Below, in pieces: positions 1 to 7,586 of a DNA stretch of 64,000 bases. Position 1 is the stretch's first letter; every line of letters begins with the position of its first letter. The stretch is from Halalkalirubrum salinum (GTDB lineage: Archaea > Halobacteriota > Halobacteria > Halobacteriales > Haloferacaceae): NCBI RefSeq assembly GCF_005543295.1, contig NZ_SRSG01000015.1:62001-126000 (forward strand). The letters run 5' to 3'. The notes beneath the pieces are model-generated. The model did not search any database and was not told where the DNA came from. It saw only the letters and a program-made list of their open reading frames with translations. Made by a program: the position numbers and the translations under genes.

Positions 1-142
1 TCGACCGACGAGATCGTTTCGTCGCCGGTCGACTCGTAGTCAGCAGCCGACTCACAGTCAGGGCCAGCGTCTGTGACAATCCGCGAAACGCAACCTGAAT
101 CAGTTACACGGGTATCCGAAAGTAATCACCGCAGCGCGACCT

Positions 143-1099
143 ATGACAGTACAAATGGTTACGAGCTGGACGAACGGATCGCTCTCCCGGCGTCGGGCGC
201 TCTGTGCGGTCGGCGCATCGGCGCTCGGCGGTCTTGCTGGCTGTCTCGCCGCCGGGAGCGGGGGTTCGGTCGACGTACTGTCGGCCGGGAGTCTCGCCCG
301 AACCGTCGAGGACCACGTCGGCCCAGCGTTCGAGGCCGACACCGGAATCGACATCCACGGCGAGTATTACGGCACGAACGCAGTCATGCGGATGGTGACC
401 GATCGAACCAAACACCCCGACGTGATCGTCAGCGCCGACGCAACACTCCTCCAGGACCGGCTGTATCCCGAGTTCGCCGATTGGGATATCGCGTTCGCCG
501 CCAACAGCCTCGGGATCGGCTACAGTCCCGAGACCGAGTTCGGGCGGCGGCTCGACGGCGGCGAGCCGTGGTACGACCTCGCCCGCGAAACCGACGACGG
601 CGATCTCGCCATCAGCGATCCGGAGCTCGATCCGCTGGGGTATCGGGCCATCCAGGCGTTCGAACTCGCCGAACGCGAACACGACCTCGCTGGCTTTCGG
701 GACGCCATGGTCGACCGAGTCTACCGGGAGCCAGAGGAACCCCAGCTCATGGCGGGCGTCGAAACCGGCTCCCGAGTCGGAGCAGTCACCTACCGTAACA
801 TGGCCGTCGACCACGACCTCTCGTTCGCCGAATTTTCCAACCCCTACAGTTTCGCCGATCCGGCGCTTCGGGACCACTACGCGAGCGTCAGCTACACCTT
901 CGACGACGACGAGACCATCGAGGGGCGACCGATCCTCTACAATCTCACAGTCAACACCAACGCCGACAACCCCGAGGCGGGCCACCGGCTCGTCCAGTAT
1001 ATCGTCGACAATCCTGGATTGCTCCAAGAAGCCGGGTTGACCGTCGGCGAGGATTTGCCCTCGACGACCGGCGAGGTGCCGGAGGCGATCTCGCTGTGA
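143..1099 (+). CDS. Molybdate/tungstate-type ABC transporter substrate-binding lipoprotein
   Basis: A 318-residue exported binding protein that would capture an oxyanion outside the membrane for the permease and ATPase encoded next. The N-terminus has a twin-arginine stretch (SRRRAL, about residues 15-20), a short hydrophobic run and a lipobox (LAGC), so it is probably a Tat-exported lipoprotein. The mature part has the ModA/WtpA pattern: a first strand reading VLSAGSL, then GEYYGTNAVMR, then DVIVSADATLL, and the later DWDIAFAANSLGIGY and DPLGYRA blocks. Its stop overlaps the GTG start of the permease by four bases, so the three genes form one operon. Tungstate, molybdate and sulfate binders of this fold are hard to separate by eye. 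An ATG four codons downstream is an alternative start. Confidence 0.85.
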   Translation: MTVQMVTSWTNGSLSRRRALCAVGASALGGLAGCLAAGSGGSVDVLSAGSLARTVEDHVGPAFEADTGIDIHGEYYGTNAVMRMVTDRTKHPDVIVSADATLLQDRLYPEFADWDIAFAANSLGIGYSPETEFGRRLDGGEPWYDLARETDDGDLAISDPELDPLGYRAIQAFELAEREHDLAGFRDAMVDRVYREPEEPQLMAGVETGSRVGAVTYRNMAVDHDLSFAEFSNPYSFADPALRDHYASVSYTFDDDETIEGRPILYNLTVNTNADNPEAGHRLVQYIVDNPGLLQEAGLTVGEDLPSTTGEVPEAISL

Positions 1100-1911
1100 G
1101 CCTCGCCCGCGGTTGGATCGGCGGCCAGCACCGCCGCCCCGAGTTGCTCGTACCCGCGCTGCTCGGCGGTCTCTTACTGTTGTACTTCGCGCTGCCGTTC
1201 GTCACGTTCCTCGCCCGTGTCGGCTCGACACCGATCCTTGAGCAACTGTCGACGCCGGGCGCACAGGGGGCGATCCGCCACTCGCTCGTGACCGCACCGG
1301 TGTCGACGGCTATTGCGACGGGGTTCGGCGTTCCGCTGGCCTACGTGTTGGCCCGGCGGTCGTTTCCCGGCAAACGGCTCGTCGAGGCGCTGGTCGTGTT
1401 GCCGCTGGTCGTTCCACCCGTCGTCGGTGGGGCGATGCTGCTGACCGCCGTCGGGCGGTTCACGCCGCTGGGGTCGGCTGCCGCGGCAGTCGGGCTTCCA
1501 CTGACCGGGAGCCTGATCGGGGTCGTCCTCGCCCAGACGTTCGTCGCCGCGCCGTTCGTGATTATCACTGCTCGCGCGGGGTTCGGGGCGATCGACGAAC
1601 GGCTCGAACAGGCCTCCCGCTCGCTCGGTTACGGGCCGCTATCGACGTTTCGGAACGTCTCGCTGCCGCTGGCTCGCGGCTCGATCATCGCAGGGATTAT
1701 TCTTACCTTCGCGCGGGCGATGGGGGAGTTCGGTGCGACGATGATGGTCGCCTACAACCCCCGAACGATCCCGACTCAGATCTGGGTCAACTTCATCGGC
1801 GGCGGGATCGATGCCATCCTCCCGCTGGCACTGGCCCTGTTCGGGCTGACGCTACTGGTCGTTGCGGCCCTCCAGCGTGTCGGTCGACTGCCGACGGTGG
1901 TCGAGCGATGA
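1096..1911 (+). CDS. Molybdate/tungstate-type ABC transporter permease
   Basis: A 271-residue membrane protein with about six hydrophobic helices and the inner-membrane-component loop typical of ModB/WtpB/CysT permeases (EQASRSLGYGPLSTFRNVSLPL, about residues 173-194), which docks on the ATPase. It starts with GTG inside the stop of the binding-protein gene (overlap GTGA), and its own stop overlaps the ATPase start by four bases, so translation is probably coupled across all three genes. It forms the transmembrane path for the oxyanion. The family is secure; the exact anion is inferred only from the binding protein. Confidence 0.88.
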   Translation: MSLARGWIGGQHRRPELLVPALLGGLLLLYFALPFVTFLARVGSTPILEQLSTPGAQGAIRHSLVTAPVSTAIATGFGVPLAYVLARRSFPGKRLVEALVVLPLVVPPVVGGAMLLTAVGRFTPLGSAAAAVGLPLTGSLIGVVLAQTFVAAPFVIITARAGFGAIDERLEQASRSLGYGPLSTFRNVSLPLARGSIIAGIILTFARAMGEFGATMMVAYNPRTIPTQIWVNFIGGGIDAILPLALALFGLTLLVVAALQRVGRLPTVVER

Positions 1912-2978
1912 CGCTCGATGTCGAAAGCCTCAGCCACCAGTACGGCACCGAACGGGCACTCAACGACGTGTCGTTCGGCCTCGAATCCGGGGAGTTAGTC
2001 GCGCTCGTTGGCCCAAGCGGCTGCGGGAAGACGACGCTCGTCCAGGCGATCGCCGGCCACATCTCCCCGACCAGCGGGCGGGTCCGGCTTCGTGGCGAGG
2101 ACGTGACCGATCAGCCGCCGGAGGCTCGGAGGGTCGGTCTCGTCTTTCAGCAGTCGACGCTTTACCCCCACATGACCGTCGGCGAAAACGTCGCCTACGG
2201 GCTCACAGCAGGGGATATTGACCCGGACGAGCGAGAGGCGATCGTCGCGGAGTATCTGGATCTGGTCGACCTTGCCGACCAACGCGAGGCGTATCCGGGC
2301 GAACTCAGCGGCGGCCAGGGGCGGCGGGTCGAACTCGCGCGGGCGTTGGCTCCACAGCCGGACGTGCTGTTGCTCGACGAACCCTTGTCGGCGCTCGATC
2401 GGTCGCTGCGGCTCGGACTCCGCGAGGAGATCGCCCGGATCCAGCGCGAGACCGGCGTGACGACCCTGTTTGTCACCCACGACCAAGAAGAAGCAATGAG
2501 TCTTGCCGACCGGCTGGTCGTGATGAACGAGGGGTCGGTTGCGGCGGTCGGTCAGCCGCGCGAGCTCTACGAGTCGCCGCCGACACCCTTCGTCGCCTCG
2601 TTTCTCGGCCGGTCGACCGGGCTGACGGCGACCGTCGTTGACAGTGATCCGCTCCGAATCGTGATCGGCGAACACGAAATACCGATCCAGGACACACTAC
2701 AGACGCCCCCGGCGGGGACGACGCTTCGCGGTCATCTCCGTCCGCAGTCGCTGTCTATCGGCTCGCCCCGCGAGGGGGAGTTCGGTCTCTCGGGGACGGT
2801 GCGCCGGGTCCGCGATCTCGGTCGGCGCTACGACGTGACCGTTCGGACAGAGACCGGCACGGAACTACTCGTCGAACAGCACGCGCGACCGCCTGCGGTC
2901 GACGAGTCGGTGACGGTTGCAGTCCCGAAATCGGCACTCCAACTGTTCGATCAAACGGACGACACAGTGGGCCGGTAG
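1908..2978 (+). CDS. Molybdate/tungstate-type ABC transporter ATP-binding protein
   Basis: A 356-residue ATPase that powers the importer. It shows Walker A (GPSGCGKTT, about residues 35-43), the Q-loop (FQQSTLYPHMT), the signature LSGGQGRR, Walker B LLLDEPLSALD and the switch His in FVTHDQEEA. A C-terminal extension from about residue 240 has the length and beta-rich pattern of the TOBE/MOP-like regulatory domain seen in ModC, WtpC and PotA-type ATPases. The ATG overlaps the permease stop (ATGA). One difference from the common signature is Gly-Arg-Arg where Gln-Arg-Val is usual, as also seen in other haloarchaeal members. Confidence 0.88.
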   Translation: MTLDVESLSHQYGTERALNDVSFGLESGELVALVGPSGCGKTTLVQAIAGHISPTSGRVRLRGEDVTDQPPEARRVGLVFQQSTLYPHMTVGENVAYGLTAGDIDPDEREAIVAEYLDLVDLADQREAYPGELSGGQGRRVELARALAPQPDVLLLDEPLSALDRSLRLGLREEIARIQRETGVTTLFVTHDQEEAMSLADRLVVMNEGSVAAVGQPRELYESPPTPFVASFLGRSTGLTATVVDSDPLRIVIGEHEIPIQDTLQTPPAGTTLRGHLRPQSLSIGSPREGEFGLSGTVRRVRDLGRRYDVTVRTETGTELLVEQHARPPAVDESVTVAVPKSALQLFDQTDDTVGR

Positions 2979-3009
2979 GGGGTCAGTGTGATCGGCGCGA
3001 GTCCAGGAG

Positions 3010-3381
3010 CTACTCGTCGAGGACCTCGGCGATGTCGAGCAGTTGGAGCACGGCCGTATCGCCGATCCGGTAGTAGGTCCACTTGCCCTGGCGGCGTTTC
3101 CTGACGATTCCGGCATCTTTGAGCTCTCGGAGGTGGCTTGCGACGGTCGACTGTGGCGCATCGAGAACGACCTGCAGCTCACAGGCACACATTTCGCCGT
3201 CACGGAGGGCATCCAGGATGCGGACTCTGTGTTCGTTCGCCAACGCTTTAAAAACCGTCAGCTGGGCGTCGACCTGTTCGTCATCTGCGCCGAGTTCGAA
3301 CAGCGAGGTCAGCCGGTCGTCGGGGTTCTCGTAGAGGCGTTCGAGAGTCTGGCGTGTCGATTCCGGTACGGTGTCAGTCAT
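3010..3381 (-). CDS. ArsR/SmtB-family winged-helix regulator
   Basis: A 123-residue metal- or redox-responsive repressor. The winged-helix domain covers about residues 40-115 (LKALANEHRVRILDAL, then STVASHLRELKDAGIV as the recognition helix and RQGKWTYY as the wing). Residues 63-68 read EMCACE, matching the ELCVCD metal-binding box of arsenic/cadmium-sensing ArsR proteins, with Cys65 and Cys67 as likely ligands. It is the last gene of a leftward group after the thioredoxin-like protein and the ArsP-like permease, with 103 bases between it and the permease. The likely role is control of that efflux/redox module; the inducer is inferred from the cysteine box, not shown. Confidence 0.88.
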   Translation of the reverse strand: MTDTVPESTRQTLERLYENPDDRLTSLFELGADDEQVDAQLTVFKALANEHRVRILDALRDGEMCACELQVVLDAPQSTVASHLRELKDAGIVRKRRQGKWTYYRIGDTAVLQLLDIAEVLDE

Positions 3382-3484
3382 GATAGGGATCTGGTGTCGA
3401 CAGCGAGTCGACGCTCGAATCGATATTGTTCGGTTCGGGTCAAAAGGGTTCGGCTACGGTGAACAGCGAGGGTCGAATGTGGCC

Positions 3485-4414
3485 TTAGAGGACGACGTTG
3501 AACAGCAGGCCGATCAGGAGGATTCCGGTGGCCAGCGTCCCCGCGTAGGCCGCGATCAGCTCCTTGTGCATGACCTTCTTGAGGATCATGAACTGCGGGA
3601 GCGAGAGCGCGGCGACCGACATCATAAACGCGAGGCCGGTCCCGATCGGCAGCCCTTTGCCGATCAGCGACTCGACGACCGGGATCACACCGAGGATATC
3701 GGTGTACATCGGCACGCCGACTACGACCGCGCCGAAGACGCCCCACTGGCCCGAGAGGTAGGTCTCGACCAGCTGTTCGGGGAGGTAGCCGTGGATGAGC
3801 GCCCCGACACCGACGCCGATGATCACGTAGGGGATGATTTCGAGGATGATCTCTTTGGCCTCGACGTAGGCCTCTTCGAGCCGTTCGCGTCTGGTCGGTT
3901 CATCGAGGTCGACCCCCGAATCGCCGAACTCGAAGTCATCGACGTAGCGGTCGAAGCCCAATTTGTTGAGCGTGTAGCCGCTTGTCATCCCGATGGTAAC
4001 GCCGCTGACCGCATACAGCGCGGTCAACTCAAGGCCCACGACACTCGGGAGGACGACCAGCGCGGCCTCGTTAATCATCGGCGAGACCGCCAGGAACGTG
4101 ATCGTGATGCCGAAGGGGATGCCAGCGCCGACCATCCCAAGGAAGATCGGGATCGTCGAACACGAACAGAACGGCGAGACGATCCCCAACACCGCGGCCA
4201 GAAAGTAGCCGGTGAAGGCCGTCTTCCCGTCGAGGTAGTCCCGAATTTTCTCCGGCGGGAAGTACGTCCGGAGGTAGGTGACTCCGAAGATCACTGCAGT
4301 GAGGATCGCGAGAATCTTCAGCGTGTCGTACACGAAGAAGTGCGCCGCCGCTCTGAGAGCCCCCTCCAGCCCGAGTGCGTCGACGACATACGTCGCGAAC
4401 TGGTCGAAGACCAT
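3485..4414 (-). CDS. ArsP-like permease (DUF318 family)
   Basis: A 309-residue integral membrane protein with about eight hydrophobic segments. It carries the family hallmark near residue 82, PFCSCSTIPIF, with a Cys-Ser-Cys inside a membrane segment, and a second inverted half with GVPMYTDILGVIPV. These are the features of the ArsP/YraQ permeases, some of which export trivalent organoarsenicals. A hydrophilic loop with many acidic residues (about 165-195) separates the halves. The gene follows the thioredoxin-like gene by six bases and is followed by an ArsR-type regulator, an arrangement common for this family. The substrate is inferred from the family and neighbours. Confidence 0.82.
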   Translation of the reverse strand: MVFDQFATYVVDALGLEGALRAAAHFFVYDTLKILAILTAVIFGVTYLRTYFPPEKIRDYLDGKTAFTGYFLAAVLGIVSPFCSCSTIPIFLGMVGAGIPFGITITFLAVSPMINEAALVVLPSVVGLELTALYAVSGVTIGMTSGYTLNKLGFDRYVDDFEFGDSGVDLDEPTRRERLEEAYVEAKEIILEIIPYVIIGVGVGALIHGYLPEQLVETYLSGQWGVFGAVVVGVPMYTDILGVIPVVESLIGKGLPIGTGLAFMMSVAALSLPQFMILKKVMHKELIAAYAGTLATGILLIGLLFNVVL

Positions 4415-4420
4415 CCCGGC

Positions 4421-4663
4421 TTACAGTCGCTCCGTGATGATCTCCTCGAGTTCGTCAGCCGCCGGGGTCGAACCGCTGAAGACCATCTCGTCGTCGATCT
4501 CGAAGCCTGGCGTCGACATAATCCCCTTGGCGGCCAGTTTCGTCATATCGGTATCTTTCGTTACATCGGCGTCGATGTCGTTGCGGTCGACGACCGCCTC
4601 GGTCGTCTCCTTGAGCTGTGTACAGTTACTGCACCCTGACGGGCCGTAAACGGTGATCTTCAT
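4421..4663 (-). CDS. Small thioredoxin-like redox-active disulfide protein
   Basis: An 80-residue thioredoxin-fold protein of the TM0996/MTH895 type. It begins with a beta strand and the redox site CSNC (Cys11 and Cys14), followed by a helix, and has the cis-Pro loop STPGFEID around residues 50-57. It opens a leftward operon, six bases before the ArsP-like permease, and probably supplies thiol/disulfide exchange or handles bound thiol-reactive metalloid for the permease. The pairing of this small thioredoxin with a DUF318 permease is frequent in prokaryotes; a direct role in arsenic handling is inference. Confidence 0.85.
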   Translation of the reverse strand: MKITVYGPSGCSNCTQLKETTEAVVDRNDIDADVTKDTDMTKLAAKGIMSTPGFEIDDEMVFSGSTPAADELEEIITERL

Positions 4664-5170
4664 CGGGTTCCTCCTATAGTGGCGAATTCGTCAGCAGCGG
4701 TCGTTCGTCGCTCCGTTCCGGTCGTCTCGACTGTCGTCTCCATCATACGTATCGATAAAATACGGTATGGGATAAATACGTTTCGAAGAAATTCGATTCG
4801 TACTGGCGAGCGGGAAGTCATCGTTTCACACTCGACGACGCAGTGTGATTGCAGAAAAACGGTACGATATCGTGTTTGAGCCGCCCATATGACAGTACAC
4901 CCCGACTCTCGTGTGTTCGTTTCCAGTCTCTCCCAGCAGCTCTGTCGACAACATCTGTATCATATTATCGAGATATTTCGATTCAGTGCTGAGCAGGTCT
5001 GCCGAGAGTCGGCGAGCTCGGGGGCGTTGCGGATCGGTGTGCTGTAGTGGGCGATCGTGTCGTGCTGGCTATCCTCCAAGAGAGTCCACAATTACGCCCG
5101 GAAGTGTGACGAGGATCGTCGGGTCCGAACGCGGAGCTACGTTTAAATCCGTCCGCGGGCGACCGCAGGT
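4664..5170. other. Intergenic region, 507 bases, no gene seen
   Basis: This stretch separates the leftward thioredoxin/permease/ArsR group from the rightward CDSGH-type gene and is visibly richer in A+T than its neighbours between 4745 and 4880. It should carry the promoter of the leftward group and that of the CDGSH gene. Short reading frames here have no recognisable protein pattern. Confidence 0.5.
5142..5148 (+). promoter_or_regulatory. TATA box of the CDGSH gene
   Basis: TTTAAAT lies about 25-29 bases before the ATG at 5171. At the usual archaeal spacing transcription would begin at or next to the start codon, giving a leaderless mRNA. Confidence 0.5.
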
Positions 5171-5467
5171 ATGAGCCGCCTTGTCGAACTCGACGGGACA
5201 GAACCGCGAATCCTCGATGAATCGGACCTCGACCCCGAAAAGGGCGATATCGCCGTCTGTCAGTGCGGGCTCTCGGCAGAGTTCCCCTTCTGTGACGGCT
5301 CCCACCGGGCGACACAGGACGAAGCCGACGGCGTCTGTTATCGATATCTCGCCGTCGAGGCTGACGACGACCGCCAGCGTCGACAGGTCGACCGCGTGCA
5401 CTACGACGACGGAAACGACGATGCGGGCGAGAAAGAGATCGGCGAGACGTCCGACGGGGCCCAGTGA
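5171..5467 (+). CDS. CDGSH iron-sulfur domain protein
   Basis: A 98-residue protein with one CDGSH zinc-finger-like 2Fe-2S domain. The ligand pattern is complete: CQCGLSAEFPFCDGSH (about residues 30-45) gives the three cysteines and the single histidine of mitoNEET-type proteins. The C-terminal third is acidic and probably disordered. Members act in electron or cluster transfer and are cytoplasmic in prokaryotes. It is monocistronic, with a TATA-like box at leaderless spacing. No specific partner can be read from the neighbourhood. Confidence 0.9.
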   Translation: MSRLVELDGTEPRILDESDLDPEKGDIAVCQCGLSAEFPFCDGSHRATQDEADGVCYRYLAVEADDDRQRRQVDRVHYDDGNDDAGEKEIGETSDGAQ

Positions 5468-5476
5468 CCGCCGTCT

Positions 5477-5650
5477 TCACTCGACGACGATCGCCCCTTT
5501 CATGCCGAGCGAGAGGTGGGGGTCACAGTAGTAGGCGTAGACGCCTGCTGTCTCGAACGTGCTCGAAAACGTGAACCCGGTGTCCACGATCGGATCATGG
5601 TCCTCCCACTCGGCGTCGCTCGCCGGGTCGACCTTGGAGTACGAGGTACG
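5477..5650 (-). pseudogene. Halocyanin C-terminal remnant
   Basis: In one leftward frame the last 45 or so residues match the end of a halocyanin/plastocyanin copper domain: AGVYAYYCDPHLSLGMKG holds the Cys, His and Met copper ligands in the correct spacing, followed by the terminal strand AIVVE and a stop. The upstream part, which should hold the first His ligand, the rest of the beta barrel and the signal peptide, is missing. Only about 95 bases remain between it and the end of the M20 gene, and they do not read as cupredoxin. This is a truncated, non-functional piece. The right limit given is approximate. Confidence 0.65.
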
Positions 5651-5744
5651 GGCCCGCCGCCGGATCGCTCGGTCTCTACGGGCTTCGGGAGGACGTGAAC
5701 CACAGCCTCGCCAACGGGCGGCTCGTCTGTACCGTCGGGTTCCC

Positions 5745-6986
5745 TCAGGGAGCGACTGCCCACGGGAGCTGGCGGTACCACTCGGCAGTCGCTTCGAGCG
5801 CGTCGAGCGGGACGTACTCGTCGGCCTGATGGGCGGTGTCGCTGCCGACGGCGGCCTCAACGGCGTGGATCCCGGCGGCCCGTAGTTTCTTGACGTCGCC
5901 GCCACCGGTCGCACACCGCCGGAAGACGCGCTGATCGCCGACCTCCTGGCCGACTTCGACGACCCAGTCGACGAACGGTGCGGCGGGATCGGTGTAGCTG
6001 CCCTCCTGGATCGAGACGTCCGTAATCGAGACGTCGGGTTTCGCCCCGAGACAGGCGTCGATCCGCTCGAAGACCGCCCGTGTGGAGGCTCCCGGCGTGA
6101 CACGAACGTCGACCTCGGCGGTCGCCGTGCCGGGGACGCTGTTGACAGTCGAGCCGCCTTCGAGCCGTCCAAGATTAACGGTCGGATAGGCGAAGGCCTC
6201 CTCGGAGGCAAGGGGGCTCCGGTCGCTGGCTGCGTAGTAGTCGATGGTCTCCTCGACGATGCGGTCGACCGTCTCCGGATAGCCGAGCCGACCGGTTGTT
6301 ATCGACTCCCGACAGTCCGAGATCACCTCGTAGAGCCGGTCGACGGCGTTTTCGCCGCACATCGGACGGGAGCCGTGGGCGGCCTCGCCGCTGGCCTCAA
6401 GCGTCAACCAGATCCGACCCTTGTCGGCGACCGCCACCGAGTAGCGATCGGCGGTCGCAGTCGTCTCGCCGACGACGGCGGCGTCGGCACTGATCGCATC
6501 GGCCGCCAGGACGGCGTCGATACCGGCCTCGCCGCCGGTCTCCTCGTCGCTCACGAAGGCGAACTGGAGTGTGGTTGGCGGTCGTTCGTCGGCAGTAGCG
6601 AACCCCCGGAGCGTCTCGATCATCGCGGCGACCGTCCCCTTCATATCGGTCGCTCCCCGGCCATAGAGCCGGTCGTCGATGCGCTGGCCGAGCGGATCGT
6701 ACTCCCATGCATCAGCCTCGTAGGGGACGGTGTCGACGTGGCCCTCGTACAGTAGCGTCCACTCGCTGTCGCCGGGAATCGTCGCTACGAGATTGGGTTT
6801 GCCGTCGACGGTCTCGATCCACTCGGTGTCGACGCCCCACTCCAGGATGACCCCTTCGAGCCACGCCAGTAGCTCGGCGGTCTCGCCGGGCGGGTTCTGC
6901 GTATCGAACGCCAGGAGATCGAGCGTCGACTCGGCGAGTCGCTCGCGGCGGGCAGTATCCGGGTGGGATGGGTGGCTCTGGGTCAT
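5745..6986 (-). CDS. M20-family metallopeptidase (ArgE/DapE-like deacylase)
   Basis: A 413-residue cytoplasmic zinc hydrolase for N-acyl amino acids or dipeptides. The metal-site motifs are present in order: YEGHVDTVP (His and catalytic Asp), GRGATDMKGTVA (bridging Asp), SDEETGG (catalytic Glu and ligand Glu) and, near the C-terminus, SDTAHQADEY (His ligand). The dimerisation-domain insert shows AAHGSRP and STVNSVPG. It stands alone between the halocyanin remnant and the arsDA operon, so the neighbourhood does not indicate a substrate. Acetylornithine deacetylase, succinyl-diaminopimelate desuccinylase and general carboxypeptidases share these motifs. Confidence 0.87.
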   Translation of the reverse strand: MTQSHPSHPDTARRERLAESTLDLLAFDTQNPPGETAELLAWLEGVILEWGVDTEWIETVDGKPNLVATIPGDSEWTLLYEGHVDTVPYEADAWEYDPLGQRIDDRLYGRGATDMKGTVAAMIETLRGFATADERPPTTLQFAFVSDEETGGEAGIDAVLAADAISADAAVVGETTATADRYSVAVADKGRIWLTLEASGEAAHGSRPMCGENAVDRLYEVISDCRESITTGRLGYPETVDRIVEETIDYYAASDRSPLASEEAFAYPTVNLGRLEGGSTVNSVPGTATAEVDVRVTPGASTRAVFERIDACLGAKPDVSITDVSIQEGSYTDPAAPFVDWVVEVGQEVGDQRVFRRCATGGGDVKKLRAAGIHAVEAAVGSDTAHQADEYVPLDALEATAEWYRQLPWAVAP

Positions 6987-7041
6987 GATCGGTGTCTCTG
7001 AGAGGGACGTCGACGGGGAAAACGGAGCGCGGTGTGACTAC

Positions 7042-7230
7042 TTAGCAGCCGCCGCCAGCACCGCAGGCGCTACCGTAGTCGATGCCGATTTCGCGGCCGA
7101 TGGCGTCGTTACACCGCATCAGCAGCGAGTTGAACTGGAAGCGGCTCTGTTCCTGCTGGGCGTTGCGAAGCTCTTCACCGAGTTCCTCGGCGGCCGCCAG
7201 GACTTCTTGCTCAGAAGAGCTCAACAGCAC
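7042..7230 (-). CDS. Small Cys-tailed protein, half-length YlbF-like
   Basis: A 62-residue protein beginning at a GTG that overlaps the end of the previous gene by ten bases. It resembles the C-terminal half of YlbF-type helical proteins (FNSLLMRCNDAIGREIG) and ends in a glycine-cysteine tail, CGAGGGC. With the preceding YlbF-like protein, which ends in GGGCC, it makes a pair with exposed C-terminal cysteines at the end of the arsD-arsA operon. The likely setting is arsenite or thiol chemistry, but no function is established for such a protein that I know of. In-frame TTG codons just downstream are alternative starts. Confidence 0.7.
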   Translation of the reverse strand: MLLSSSEQEVLAAAEELGEELRNAQQEQSRFQFNSLLMRCNDAIGREIGIDYGSACGAGGGC

Positions 7231-7586
7231 CCACCTCCCGTGGACTGGGCGAACTCCATGCCGAGCGGTTCGCTGATCACGTCGTTGGTCTCCTGGAGCA
7301 GCTCGACCAACTCCGTTTGGGCGGCCTTGTGCTGCTGGATGGTCTTGTTTTCGGACATTTCGTTCTGGATCTCCTGGAGGTCTTCCATCAGCGACTGATC
7401 GAAATTCATCTGCATCTGTCGCTGTTTCTGGCGGTACTCATTGAGCAGTTCCATGGCCTCGTCGTCGTTTTCGAGCTGCTGGTTCGCGGCCATGAACTGC
7501 TGGTAGGTTTCGCTGTCCTCGACGGCGTCAATAAACGCCTGGAGCTTCCCTTCGACGGCGTCTTCTGCGGATTGGGTTTCACTCAT
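7221..7586 (-). CDS. YlbF-family helical protein with C-terminal Gly-Gly-Gly-Cys-Cys
   Basis: A 121-residue protein that is almost all alpha helix and rich in Gln and Glu, with the YlbF/YmcA-family pattern (FMAANQQLENDDEAMELLNE, then YRQKQRQMQ). It ends in STGGGCC, a two-cysteine tail that ordinary YlbF proteins lack. Its ATG overlaps the arsA stop by four bases, so it is probably translationally coupled to arsA. Bacterial YlbF proteins act in complexes that tune RNA turnover and development; here the location and the vicinal cysteines suggest a metalloid-binding or redox role. That is inference. Confidence 0.78.
   Translation of the reverse strand: MSETQSAEDAVEGKLQAFIDAVEDSETYQQFMAANQQLENDDEAMELLNEYRQKQRQMQMNFDQSLMEDLQEIQNEMSENKTIQQHKAAQTELVELLQETNDVISEPLGMEFAQSTGGGCC

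Noticed and set aside
104-1027. 307-codon leftward reading frame opposite the binding protein
   Set aside because: Shadow of the binding-protein gene; no motif, and the Tat lipoprotein on the plus strand is clear.
3371-4639. 422-codon rightward reading frame opposite the ArsP-like permease
   Set aside because: Highly charged and repetitive in Asp/Arg, no family pattern, and fully covered by the permease and thioredoxin-like genes on the other strand.
5477-6211. Long leftward frame ending in a halocyanin tail taken as one protein
   Set aside because: Only the last 45 or so residues are cupredoxin-like; the rest is a shadow of the M20 gene.
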